This document shows positions 51,549-59,293 of a DNA stretch of 64,000 nucleotides, one piece after another. Below the pieces are notes generated by a model that was not told where the DNA came from, searched no databases, and worked only from the letters and a program-made list of their open reading frames with translations. The position numbers and the translations under genes are program-made. This stretch comes from JAGTRP01 sp035255045 (lineage in GTDB: Bacteria; Pseudomonadota; Gammaproteobacteria; Burkholderiales; Rhodocyclaceae), in assembly GCA_035255045.1 (NCBI GenBank), contig DATFAA010000139.1:1-64000 (forward strand). The letters run 5' to 3'. How positions within the stretch are numbered: the stretch's first letter is position 1; every line of letters begins with the position of its first letter.

Positions 51549-51610
51549 ATTGGGTGAGCGCCGTTTTGAACCGAGCCTGAGGGAAGACACCCCTGCAGCG
51601 CTCCTCGGTA
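51549..51610 (-). promoter_or_regulatory. S-adenosylhomocysteine (SAH) riboswitch
   Basis: The ahcY leader contains the SAH-riboswitch core in order: CCGAGGAGCGCTGC, a variable stem, AGGCTCGG, then CGGCGCTCACCC. CCGAG pairs with CTCGG (P1), and the GCGCT/GGCGC elements form the pseudoknot. Binding of SAH turns on ahcY in this class. Downstream, GGGTGAGC (51515-51522) can pair with GCTCACCC of the aptamer, and a further hairpin (CCCGTGCC/GGCACGGG) lies between: a likely expression platform. Confidence 0.92.
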
Positions 51611-51631
51611 AGTCGCTAATTGTACAGGATT

Positions 51632-52861
51632 TCAGGTCGTACGGGCGGCGGCCTCGCCGGCCCAGTAGCGGTCCACGTCCTTGATGCCCCATTTGACCGC
51701 GTCTTCCCGTCCCGCGATCTTGTCGCGGCAGCCGGGGCGGGCAAGGTCGACGATCTCCGGCTTGATGTAGGCCTGGGACTTGGCGGAAAAGAACACTTTC
51801 ACCCGGGGCGTGAGCAGGGACTTGTCGCTCTGCTCCAGGACGACGCCGAGGCGTCCGGATTCCAGGCGGACGAAGGAGCCCACCGGATAGATCCCCAGGC
51901 TCTTGACGAAGGCCTGGAAGACGACGGGGTCGAAGTGGCCCTTCCATTCCGCCATGCGCTTCACCGATTCCGCCGGATCCCAGCCCGCCTTGTAGGGGCG
52001 GTTGGAGGTGATGGCATCGTACACGTCGCAGACGGCGCCCATCTTGGCATAGAGGGAAATGTGCTCGCCCGTCAGTCCGTGGGGATAGCCGCTGCCGTCC
52101 ATCTTCTCGTGGTGGTGCAGGCAGACGTCGATGATGGTTTCGGTCACCGCCTTGCTCACCAGGAGCAGCTTGTAGCCTTCCTCCGGATGGCGCTTCATGG
52201 TGGCGAACTCCTCGTCGGTGAGCTTGCCCGGTTTGTTCAGCACCTCCAGGGGCATCATCATCTTGCCCACATCATGGAGCAGGCCGGCCATGCCCAGCTC
52301 CCGGGTCTGGTCCTCGTCCAGGCCGAGCTGGCGGGCGAGGGCGATCATGAGGGCGCAGACCGCCACCGAGTGCATGTAGGTGTAGTCGTCCGCCGTCTTC
52401 AGGCGGGCCAGGCTGATGAGGGCGCCGGGGTTGCGCAGCACCGAATTGGAAATCTCCTCCACCAGGGACTGGGCCTGCTCGGCCTCGATGGCCTTGCCCA
52501 TGCGGGCCTCCTGGAACATGGAGACGACGGCTTCCTTGGCCTTGGCGCAAATCCTGGCGGCCTTCTGCATCTCCTGCTCGATGGAGGTCTTCTCCGGCGG
52601 ATGCCGCCGGCTGGTGGCCGTGGCCTCGGCCCGATGGGCCGCCGCTTCCTCTTCGGCGGTGGCTTCGCCGGGCTCAACGTCGAGGCCCCGGGAGGCGTCG
52701 ATCCAGACTTCCCGGATGCTGCTGCCCATGATGAGGGCGATGTCCTTGGGGTCGGTGAGGACGAATTTCGTGCGCCAGAAAGGATGATCCAGCCAGGAAC
52801 CGCAAAATTCGTGGAGATGCATGCCGAGGCGCAGATGCTCGACGGCTATCTTCTTTAACAT
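51632..52861 (-). CDS. HD-GYP cyclic-di-GMP phosphodiesterase with DUF3391 domain
   Basis: A 409-aa protein with N-terminal DUF3391-like part (residues 1-60: LRLGMHLHEFCGSWLDHPFWRTKF), a variable linker, and an HD-GYP domain (about 145-310) with HDxGK (LLHDVGKMMMP), HHHEKMDGSGYP and DVYDAITSNRPYK. All catalytic motifs, including GYP, are intact, so it should hydrolyse cyclic di-GMP. It is independent of ahcY and metK, with a terminator upstream. Confidence 0.94.
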   Translation of the reverse strand: MLKKIAVEHLRLGMHLHEFCGSWLDHPFWRTKFVLTDPKDIALIMGSSIREVWIDASRGLDVEPGEATAEEEAAAHRAEATATSRRHPPEKTSIEQEMQKAARICAKAKEAVVSMFQEARMGKAIEAEQAQSLVEEISNSVLRNPGALISLARLKTADDYTYMHSVAVCALMIALARQLGLDEDQTRELGMAGLLHDVGKMMMPLEVLNKPGKLTDEEFATMKRHPEEGYKLLLVSKAVTETIIDVCLHHHEKMDGSGYPHGLTGEHISLYAKMGAVCDVYDAITSNRPYKAGWDPAESVKRMAEWKGHFDPVVFQAFVKSLGIYPVGSFVRLESGRLGVVLEQSDKSLLTPRVKVFFSAKSQAYIKPEIVDLARPGCRDKIAGREDAVKWGIKDVDRYWAGEAAARTT

Positions 52862-52870
52862 GGCCGAATA

Positions 52871-52883
52871 CCCCCTATGGGGG
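52871..52883 (-). promoter_or_regulatory. Hairpin over the ribosome-binding site of the HD-GYP gene
   Basis: In the transcript, CCCCC-ATA-GGGGG forms a tight hairpin ending ten bases before the ATG at 52861. The GGGGG strand is the only Shine-Dalgarno-like sequence, so folding would hide it and lower translation. Confidence 0.45.
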
Positions 52884-52897
52884 ATAGTCTAACCCAT

Positions 52898-52925
52898 AAA
52901 AAAGGGGAGCCCGAGGCTCCCCCTT
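52898..52925 (-). terminator. Rho-independent terminator of metK
   Basis: On the minus strand, GGGGAGCC-TCG-GGCTCCCC is followed by TTTTTT, 24 bases after the metK stop. It separates metK from the HD-GYP gene. Confidence 0.92.
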
Positions 52926-52948
52926 GCCGAAACGGCGATGTCTGCGGC

Positions 52949-54121
52949 TTACAGGCCGGAAGCGGCCCACAGGGCCTCGGCCTTGTCGGTGGCTTCCCAG
53001 GTGAATTCCGGTTCGTCCCGGCCGAAGTGGCCGTAGGCGGCGGTCTTCTGGTAGATGGGGCGCAGCAGGTCGAGCATCTGGACGATGCCCTTCGGACGCA
53101 GGTCGAAGTGCTCGCGGACCAGGGCGGTCAGCTTCTCGTTGCTGATCTTGCCGGTGCCGTAGGTGTCCACCATGATCGAGGTGGGCTGGGCGACGCCGAT
53201 GGCGTAGGACACCTGCACCAGGCACTTGGAAGCCAGGCCGGAGGCGACGATGTTCTTGGCGACGTAGCGGCCGGCGTAGGCGGCGGAACGGTCCACCTTG
53301 GAGGGGTCCTTGCCGGAGAAGGCACCGCCGCCGTGGGGCGCGGCACCGCCGTAGGTATCCACGATGATCTTGCGGCCTGTGAGGCCGCAGTCGCCCTGGG
53401 GACCGCCGACCACGAAGCGGCCGGTGGGGTTCACGAAGTACTTGATGTCGCCCTTGATCAGCTCCTTGGGCAGCACCGGCTTGATGATTTCCTCGACGAC
53501 CGCTTCCCGCAGGGCAGCGAGTTCGATGTCCGGCGCGTGCTGGGTGGACAGCACGACGGCGTCGATGGCGTAGGGCTTGCCATCCACGTAGCGGATGGTG
53601 ACCTGGGACTTGGCGTCCGGGCGCAGCCAGGACAGGCGACCGTCCTTGCGCAGGGCGGCCTGGCGCTCCACCAGGCGGTGGGACAGGTAGATGGGCAGGG
53701 GCATCAGGGACGGAGTCTCGTCGCAGGCGTAGCCGAACATCAGGCCCTGGTCGCCGGCACCCTGTTCCAGGGTATCGTCGTAGGCCTTGTTCACGCCCTG
53801 GGCGATGTCCGGGGACTGCTTGTCGTAGGCCACCAGCACGGCGCAGCCCTTGTAGTCGATGCCGTATTCGGTGTTGTCGTAGCCGATGCGCTTGATGGTG
53901 TCCCGGGCGACGTGCTGGTAATCGACGTTGGCGGAAGTGGTGATCTCGCCGGCCAGCACCACCAGGCCCGTGTTGCACAGGGTCTCGGCGGCGATGCGGG
54001 CATGCTTGTCCTCGGCCAGGATGGCATCGACGATGGCGTCGGAGATCTGGTCGGCGACTTTGTCAGGATGGCCTTCGGAGACCGATTCCGAAGTGAAGAG
54101 GTAATCGCTGTGCGCGGTCAT
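52949..54121 (-). CDS. metK: S-adenosylmethionine synthetase
   Basis: A 390-aa enzyme that makes SAM from methionine and ATP. Signatures: TSESVSEGHPDKVADQIS at the N-terminus, the GAGDQGLMFGYA loop and the P-loop-like GGGAFSGKD. Length and start (ATG 54121) are those of the family. A candidate SAM-responsive leader lies upstream and a strong terminator downstream, so it is a single-gene unit. Confidence 0.97.
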   Translation of the reverse strand: MTAHSDYLFTSESVSEGHPDKVADQISDAIVDAILAEDKHARIAAETLCNTGLVVLAGEITTSANVDYQHVARDTIKRIGYDNTEYGIDYKGCAVLVAYDKQSPDIAQGVNKAYDDTLEQGAGDQGLMFGYACDETPSLMPLPIYLSHRLVERQAALRKDGRLSWLRPDAKSQVTIRYVDGKPYAIDAVVLSTQHAPDIELAALREAVVEEIIKPVLPKELIKGDIKYFVNPTGRFVVGGPQGDCGLTGRKIIVDTYGGAAPHGGGAFSGKDPSKVDRSAAYAGRYVAKNIVASGLASKCLVQVSYAIGVAQPTSIMVDTYGTGKISNEKLTALVREHFDLRPKGIVQMLDLLRPIYQKTAAYGHFGRDEPEFTWEATDKAEALWAASGL

Positions 54122-54182
54122 TGTTCTGCTCCATTCGGCCCTTTGTTTGCCGGCGCTACCGGCTCCGGGCCACGAGCAGGCG

Positions 54183-54248
54183 ACGCTTTAGCGGTATTTG
54201 GGAACTTTCCCGTCGCCCCGCAAGTTGTCTGATTAACTCGGCGACTTG
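54183..54248 (-). promoter_or_regulatory. Candidate SAM-II-like riboswitch in the metK leader
   Basis: The metK leader has the order expected of a SAM-II-like pseudoknot: P1 strand GTCGCC (54240-54245), a loop with GAGTTAATC and CTTGC, the P1 partner GGCGAC (54212-54217), a small GGGAAAGTTCCC hairpin insert, and AAAT-ACC-GCTAAAGC (54185-54199), which resembles the AAAU...GCUAAA part of known SAM-II. A second GTCGCC (54179-54184) could compete for P1. This is recognition by eye; the extra hairpin is unusual and the class is uncertain. Confidence 0.45.
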
Positions 54249-54292
54249 ATAATGTTAGCTTTTTTCCCGCGGCTTGCAACCCCAGGACATAC

Positions 54293-55138
54293 ATGGTTTT
54301 CCTCTTCCGCCTGTTGAGTCGGCTGCCTCTGGGGGTGGTGCACGCTGTAGGGGCCGGGCTCGGCCGGCTGACCTATCTCCTGTCTCCCACCTACCGCCGC
54401 CATCTGCGGCAGAACATGGCCCAGGCTGGCATCGGCGCCGAATTGCGGGGCGAAGCGGTGGCCGAGGCCGGCAAGCAGGTCCTGGAACTGCCCCGCATCT
54501 GGCTGCGGCCCCTTGAGGACGTGACCGCCCAGATGGCCGAGGTCATCGGCTGGGAGCACGTCGAAGCCGCCCAGCGGGCCGGCAAGGGTATCCTCTTCCT
54601 CACCCCCCACCTGGGCTGCTTCGAGATCACCGCCCAGTATTACGCCGCCTTCGGCGACATCACCGTCCTCTACCGCCCGCCCCGCCAGGCGGCCCTCCAG
54701 GCCATGATCGAGCAGGGGCGCCGGCGGCAGCGCCTGCACCTGGCCCCTGCCGACCTCTCCGGCGTGCGTTCCCTGATCAAGGCCCTGAAGCGGGGCGAGG
54801 CAGTCGGCATGCTGCCCGACCAGGCTCCCAAGGTGGGGGAGGGCGCCTGGCTGGATTTCTTCGGTCGCCCGGCCTACACCATGACCCTGGCCGCCCGGCT
54901 CAGCGAGACCGGCGCCGCCGTCATCCTGGCCTGGGGCGAACGCCTGCCGGCCGGACGGGGCTACCGCCTCCACCTGCGTCCGCCCCTGCAGCCCCTGGCC
55001 GGGGACACCCTGGAACGGGCCGGGCAGATCAACCGGGAAATCGAGGCCCTGGTGCGGGAATGCCCGGGCCAGTACCTGTGGGGCTACAACCGCTACAAGC
55101 GGCCGGCCGGTGCCGAGCCGCCCCCCGTGAAGTCATGA
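54293..55138 (+). CDS. LpxL/HtrB-family lysophospholipid acyltransferase (1)
   Basis: A 281-aa inner-membrane acyltransferase related to lipid A late acyltransferases: N-terminal membrane-associated segment, catalytic HxxxxE motif in TPHLGCFE, and the family segment GMLPDQAPKVGEGAWLDFFG. It would add a secondary acyl chain to Kdo-lipid A using acyl-ACP. The next gene, also of this family, overlaps it by four bases. Confidence 0.92.
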   Translation: MVFLFRLLSRLPLGVVHAVGAGLGRLTYLLSPTYRRHLRQNMAQAGIGAELRGEAVAEAGKQVLELPRIWLRPLEDVTAQMAEVIGWEHVEAAQRAGKGILFLTPHLGCFEITAQYYAAFGDITVLYRPPRQAALQAMIEQGRRRQRLHLAPADLSGVRSLIKALKRGEAVGMLPDQAPKVGEGAWLDFFGRPAYTMTLAARLSETGAAVILAWGERLPAGRGYRLHLRPPLQPLAGDTLERAGQINREIEALVRECPGQYLWGYNRYKRPAGAEPPPVKS

Positions 55139-56010
55139 AGAACTTCCTCTCCAGCCTGCTCCTCGCCTTCCTCTGGCTGCTCCACTGGCTGCCCCTGCCG
55201 GTGCTGCGGGCCATCGGCTGGCTGGTCGGTCATATCCTCTACGCCCTGGGCCGGGAGCGCCGGCGGGTGGCCCTCACCAACCTGCGCCTCTGTTTTCCCG
55301 ACTTGGCCGAAGCCGAGCGGGAACGCCTGGCCCGCCGCCATTTCATCGCCTTTTCCCGGGCCTTCATCGACCGCACCCTGGGCTGGTGGGCGCCCCGCTG
55401 GCGGCTCAGTCGCCTCATCCGCCTCCGGGGTGCCGAGAATCTCAAGGACCCCGAGGGCCGGCCGATCATCCTGCTCGCCCCCCATTTCGTCGGCCTCGAT
55501 GCCGGTGGCACCATGATGACCATGACTACTCCCCTGGTCAGCGTCTACTCCAACCAGAAGAACCCGGTCATCAACCAGGTGCTCCTCAATGGCCGGCTAC
55601 GCTTCAACCAGCCCATCCTCATGTCCCGCCAGGACGGCATGCGCAAGGCCATCAAGGCCCTCAAGGACGGCTATCCCTTCTACTACCTGCCGGACATGGA
55701 CTTCGGTCCCAAGGAATCCATTTTCGTGCCCTTTTTCGGGGTGCCGGCGGCCACCATCACCGGCGTCTCGCGCCTCGCACGCCTCACCGGCGCCCGGGTG
55801 GTGCCCTGCATCACCCGCCAGGTGGCCGACGGCTACGAGGTGGAATTGCAGCCGGCATGGGACAATTACCCCGGCGAAAGCGTCGAAGCCGACACGGAAC
55901 GCATGAACAGTTACATCGAAAGCCAGGTGCGGCGCATGCCGGAGCAGTATTTCTGGCTGCACAAGCGCTTCAAGACCCGGCCGCTCGGAGAACAGAGGTA
56001 CTACAGATGA
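55135..56010 (+). CDS. LpxL/HtrB-family lysophospholipid acyltransferase (2)
   Basis: A 291-aa second member with N-terminal hydrophobic helix (FLSSLLLAFLWLLHWLPLPVL), catalytic HxxxxD in APHFVGLD, and YYLPDMDFGPKESIFVPFFG. The ATG at 55135 overlaps the stop of the first acyltransferase (ATGA). The pair probably adds the two secondary acyl chains of lipid A in turn. Confidence 0.92.
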   Translation: MKNFLSSLLLAFLWLLHWLPLPVLRAIGWLVGHILYALGRERRRVALTNLRLCFPDLAEAERERLARRHFIAFSRAFIDRTLGWWAPRWRLSRLIRLRGAENLKDPEGRPIILLAPHFVGLDAGGTMMTMTTPLVSVYSNQKNPVINQVLLNGRLRFNQPILMSRQDGMRKAIKALKDGYPFYYLPDMDFGPKESIFVPFFGVPAATITGVSRLARLTGARVVPCITRQVADGYEVELQPAWDNYPGESVEADTERMNSYIESQVRRMPEQYFWLHKRFKTRPLGEQRYYR

Positions 56011-56513
56011 CCGATTGCCTGAAGATCGAAATCCGCCCGGTGACTCCCGCCGACATCCCCGCCATTTCCACCCTGGCCCGGGAAATCTGGCAGGCCACCT
56101 ACCCCGGCATCATCACCCAGGAGCAGATCGATTTCATGCTCGAGCAGCGCTACGGCGTCGAGCGCCTCTACGACGACCTGGAGCAGGCCGACAAGTGGCT
56201 AGACCAGGCCTTCTGCGACGGCCGGCGCATCGGCTTCGCCTTCTGCGAAATCTGTGACGGCGAGTACAAGCTGGACAAGCTCTACATCCACCCGGACGTC
56301 CAGCGCCGGGGCGTCGGCGGCCAGCTCATCGGGCATGTGGCCGAACGGGGCCGCAAGCTCGGCTACCCGGCGGTGATCCTGGCGGTCAACAAGCGCAACG
56401 AGCAGGCCATCGCTTCCTATAAGAAGTACGGCTTCGCCGTCCGCGACGCGGTGGTGAGCGACATCGGCTGCGGCTTCGTGATGGACGACTACATCATGGA
56501 GAAGAAACTTTAA
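56007..56513 (+). CDS. GNAT-family N-acetyltransferase
   Basis: A 168-aa GNAT enzyme with the acetyl-CoA loop motif VQRRGVGGQLIGHV and the LAVNKRNEQAIASYKKYGF segment typical of PaiA/RimI-like acetyltransferases. It overlaps the acyltransferase gene by four bases and so is part of that operon. The substrate is unknown. Confidence 0.9.
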   Translation: MTDCLKIEIRPVTPADIPAISTLAREIWQATYPGIITQEQIDFMLEQRYGVERLYDDLEQADKWLDQAFCDGRRIGFAFCEICDGEYKLDKLYIHPDVQRRGVGGQLIGHVAERGRKLGYPAVILAVNKRNEQAIASYKKYGFAVRDAVVSDIGCGFVMDDYIMEKKL

Positions 56514-56517
56514 GTTT

Positions 56518-56546
56518 TTGATACAACCCCATGTCTCTGCTATGCT
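56518..56546 (+). promoter_or_regulatory. Sigma-70 promoter upstream of dapF
   Basis: TTGATA (56518-56523) and TATGCT (56541-56546) with 17 bp between, a near-consensus promoter right after the GNAT stop and about 25 bases before the dapF GTG. It would drive dapF-DUF484-xerC with a very short leader. Confidence 0.65.
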
Positions 56547-56571
56547 TTTTTAATTCAATACGGGGTTCTCA

Positions 56572-57402
56572 GTGAAGCTCAAATTTACCAAGATGCACGG
56601 CCTGGGGAACGATTTCGTCGTCCTCGACGGCCTGCGCCAACATGTCGACCTCTCGCCGGAACAGCTGCGCTTTCTGGCCGACCGCCACTTCGGCGTCGGC
56701 TGCGACCAGATCCTGCTGGTGGAGGCGCCCTCCCAGGCCGGGGTCGATTTCCGCTACCGCATCTTCAATGCCGACGGCGGCGAAGTGGAGCAGTGCGGCA
56801 ACGGCGCCCGCTGCTTCGTGCGCTTCGTCCACGAGACCGGCCTCACCGCCAAGCGGGAAATCCGGGTCGAGACCCAGCGGGGCATCATCGCTCCCCGTCT
56901 GGAAGCCAACGGCGAAGTGACCGTGGACATGGGCGCGCCCCGCTTCAAGCCGGAGGAAATTCCCTTTGTGAGCGACAGCGAGGCGGTGGTCCAGCCCCTG
57001 GAGGTGGGCGGGGAAACCGTCGATATCACCGTGGTGTCCATGGGCAACCCCCACGCCGTCCAGGTGGTGGATAGCGTGGACACCGCGCCGGTGGCGGCCC
57101 AGGGGCCGGCCATCGAGAACCACCCGCGCTTTCCCAGGCGGGTCAATGTCGGCTTCATGGAAGTGGCGGGTCGCCACGCCATCCGGCTGCGGGTCTTCGA
57201 GCGCGGCTCCGGCGAGACCCTGGCCTGCGGCACCGGCGCCTGCGCCGCTGTGGTCGCCGGCATCCGGCGCGGCCTCCTGGATTCGCCGGTGCGGGTCAGC
57301 ACCCGGGGTGGCGACCTTTCCATCGCCTGGGGTGGTCCCGGGCAGCCGGTCCTCATGACCGGGCCCGCCGTGACCGTCTTCTCTGGAGAAATCGAACTAT
57401 GA
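56572..57402 (+). CDS. dapF: Diaminopimelate epimerase
   Basis: A 276-aa enzyme that converts LL- to meso-diaminopimelate for lysine and peptidoglycan. The start motif KMHGLGNDFVVLD, the first catalytic Cys in EQCGNGARC and the second in LACGTGACA are all present. The GTG at 56572 is the family start. It overlaps the DUF484 gene by four bases. Confidence 0.97.
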   Translation: MKLKFTKMHGLGNDFVVLDGLRQHVDLSPEQLRFLADRHFGVGCDQILLVEAPSQAGVDFRYRIFNADGGEVEQCGNGARCFVRFVHETGLTAKREIRVETQRGIIAPRLEANGEVTVDMGAPRFKPEEIPFVSDSEAVVQPLEVGGETVDITVVSMGNPHAVQVVDSVDTAPVAAQGPAIENHPRFPRRVNVGFMEVAGRHAIRLRVFERGSGETLACGTGACAAVVAGIRRGLLDSPVRVSTRGGDLSIAWGGPGQPVLMTGPAVTVFSGEIEL

Positions 57403-58073
57403 CCGCTGCCTTCACCGCCGACGACGTCGCCCGCTTCCTGCAGGCTAACCCGGATTTCTTCGAGCAGTACGCCGATCTCCTGGCCCATCTCAACGTCCCC
57501 CATCCCCATGGCGGGCGGGCCATCTCCCTCAACGAGCGGCAGTTGCTGGTGATGCGGGAGGCCAACAAGCAGCTGGAGGGCAAGCTGGCGGAGCTGATCG
57601 CCTTCGGCGAGGAAAACGACGCCATCAGCGAGAAGGTCCATCGCCTGGCGGTGGCGCTGATCGCCGCCGAGACCTTCCCGGCCGTTCTCCATCTCCTCAA
57701 CTTCCACCTGTGCGACGACTTCTCCGTGCCCCATGTGGCCCTGCGCCTGTGGGACAAGCCGGAGGGGGTCGAGGACCTGCCGGAATTCGCCGCCGTCAGC
57801 GAGGAACTCCAGGTCTTCGCCGAGACCCTGGCCCGGCCCTACTGCGGCTCCACCTCCGGTTTTGGCACCGCCTCCTGGTTCGGCGAGTACGCCCCCCATA
57901 TCCGTTCCCAGGCCCTCATCGCCCTCCGGAACGGCGGCGGCACCATGGGCATGATCGCCCTGGGCAGCGAAGACGCCCAGCGCTTCTACGCCGACATGGG
58001 GACCCTCTACCTGGAACGCCTGGGCGAGATGGTTTCCGCCGCCCTGGCCCGGGTCACCAAGTCCGCACTGTGA
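57399..58073 (+). CDS. DUF484 family protein
   Basis: A 224-aa cytoplasmic protein of the DUF484 (GAF-like) family: TADDVARFLQANPDFFEQYADLLAHLNVPHPHGGRAISLNERQ-type N-terminus, then a GAF-like part with GTASWFGEYAPHIRSQALIAL and MGMIALGSEDAQRFY. It is regularly found between dapF and xerC, as here; its function is unclear. Confidence 0.93.
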   Translation: MTAAFTADDVARFLQANPDFFEQYADLLAHLNVPHPHGGRAISLNERQLLVMREANKQLEGKLAELIAFGEENDAISEKVHRLAVALIAAETFPAVLHLLNFHLCDDFSVPHVALRLWDKPEGVEDLPEFAAVSEELQVFAETLARPYCGSTSGFGTASWFGEYAPHIRSQALIALRNGGGTMGMIALGSEDAQRFYADMGTLYLERLGEMVSAALARVTKSAL

Positions 58074-58975
58074 CCCCGGCGACCGCCGACGCCTACCTGG
58101 CCGAGCTGGCCGAGCAGCGCCGGCAGTCGCCCCACACCGTTGCCGCCTACCGGCGCGACCTGCAGAAGCTCCAGACCCTGGCCGGCGAGACACCCCTCGT
58201 CGGCCTCCAGGTGCATCACATCCGGCGCTTCGTCGCCCAGCTCCATGCCGGCGGCCTGTCCGGGCGCTCCCTGGCCCGGCTGCTGTCCGCCTGGCGCGGC
58301 TTCTACGCCTGGCTGGGGCGGCGGGACGAGGTGCAGGCCAATCCCTGCGACGGCATCCGTCCCCCCAAGTCGCCCAAGCGCCTGCCCAATGCCCTGTCGG
58401 TGGACGAGGCCGCCCGCCTCCTCGACACCCCGGAGGAGGGCGACACCGCCCTGGCCGCCCGGGATCTGGCCATTTTCGAACTCTTTTACTCCTCGGGCCT
58501 GCGCCTGGCCGAGCTCGCCTCCCTCAACCTCGACGCACTGGATTCCGCCGTGCGGGAAGGCGAGGTGCGGGTGACCGGCAAGCGTGACAAGACCCGCATC
58601 GTCCCGGTGGGTTCCCGGGCCCAGGCCGCCCTCGCTGCCTGGGGGCGGGAGCGCCCGGCCATGGCGGCCGGTGAAGAGGTGGCCCTGTTCGTCAGCCGGC
58701 GGGGCACCCGGCTGTCCCACCGGGTCATCCAGGAGCGCCTGCGGCGCCAGGCCCTGCTCGCCGGCCTGCCGACCCATGTCCATCCCCACATGCTGCGCCA
58801 TTCCTTCGCCTCCCATGTCCTGCAGTCCTCCGGCGACCTGCGGGCGGTGCAGGAAATGCTCGGCCACGCCAGCATCGCCTCGACCCAGGTCTATACCCAC
58901 CTGGATTTCCAGCACCTGGCCAAGGTCTACGACACCGCCCACCCCCGCGCCCGGCGCGGGAAAGGGGATTCCTGA
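58070..58975 (+). CDS. xerC: Tyrosine recombinase XerC
   Basis: A 301-aa tyrosine recombinase that resolves chromosome dimers at dif together with XerD. Catalytic set: R in SSGLRLAEL, K in TGKRDKTR, HxxR in HMLRHSFA, H in LGHASI and Tyr in TQVYTH. It starts with GTG inside the DUF484 stop. Its place behind dapF-DUF484 marks it as the chromosomal XerC and not an integrase of a mobile element. Confidence 0.95.
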   Translation: MTPATADAYLAELAEQRRQSPHTVAAYRRDLQKLQTLAGETPLVGLQVHHIRRFVAQLHAGGLSGRSLARLLSAWRGFYAWLGRRDEVQANPCDGIRPPKSPKRLPNALSVDEAARLLDTPEEGDTALAARDLAIFELFYSSGLRLAELASLNLDALDSAVREGEVRVTGKRDKTRIVPVGSRAQAALAAWGRERPAMAAGEEVALFVSRRGTRLSHRVIQERLRRQALLAGLPTHVHPHMLRHSFASHVLQSSGDLRAVQEMLGHASIASTQVYTHLDFQHLAKVYDTAHPRARRGKGDS

Positions 58976-59000
58976 CCCGGGATTCCCGAGTCGATTCCGA

Positions 59001-59029
59001 TTGACCGCAGGGCTGCTTCCAAATATGAT
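59001..59029 (+). promoter_or_regulatory. Strong sigma-70 promoter of the 49-aa gene
   Basis: TTGACC (59001-59006) and TATGAT (59024-59029), spacing 17, one mismatch in each from consensus. A transcript would start near 59036 and lead straight to the small gene. Confidence 0.7.
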
Positions 59030-59068
59030 TACCTGTTTCGAAAAATCGCCTGAATCAAGGAGTTAGTC

Positions 59069-59218
59069 ATGGCCATCAACCGTACCCGCCGTTCCTCCCT
59101 GGAGCGCCGCTGCGTTTCCAAGTCCGCCAAGCGCCTGTTCAAGGGCTCCAGCAAGACCATGTTCAAGGTCATCTACGGCGCCGAGTGCCACGCCCGTAAC
59201 CGCAAGGCCCTGGCCTAA
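59069..59218 (+). CDS. Small basic protein of 49 aa, unknown function
   Basis: A 49-residue very basic protein (sequence begins MAINRTRRSSLERRCVSKSA, ends AECHARNRKALA) with two cysteines and about thirteen Lys/Arg. It has every sign of a real, well-expressed gene: near-consensus promoter, AAGGAG seven bases from the ATG, ATG start, TAA stop and its own terminator. It could bind nucleic acid or the ribosome. I do not know the family. Confidence 0.8.
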   Translation: MAINRTRRSSLERRCVSKSAKRLFKGSSKTMFKVIYGAECHARNRKALA

Positions 59219-59237
59219 GCGTCCGCTGCATTCCGGA

Positions 59238-59275
59238 GCCCCGGTCGCCGCAAGGTGGCCGGGGCTTCTTGCTTT
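59238..59275 (+). terminator. Rho-independent terminator
   Basis: GCCCCGG ... CCGGGGC with a short GCAA-containing loop, followed by a T-rich tract (TTCTTGCTTTT), 20 bases after the small basic protein gene. Confidence 0.82.
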
Positions 59276-59293
59276 TGTCCTCGAAGGTCGCCC

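Noticed and set aside
58070..58975. Integrase of a mobile element
   Set aside because: Operon with dapF and DUF484, and normal XerC length and motifs, show the housekeeping recombinase.
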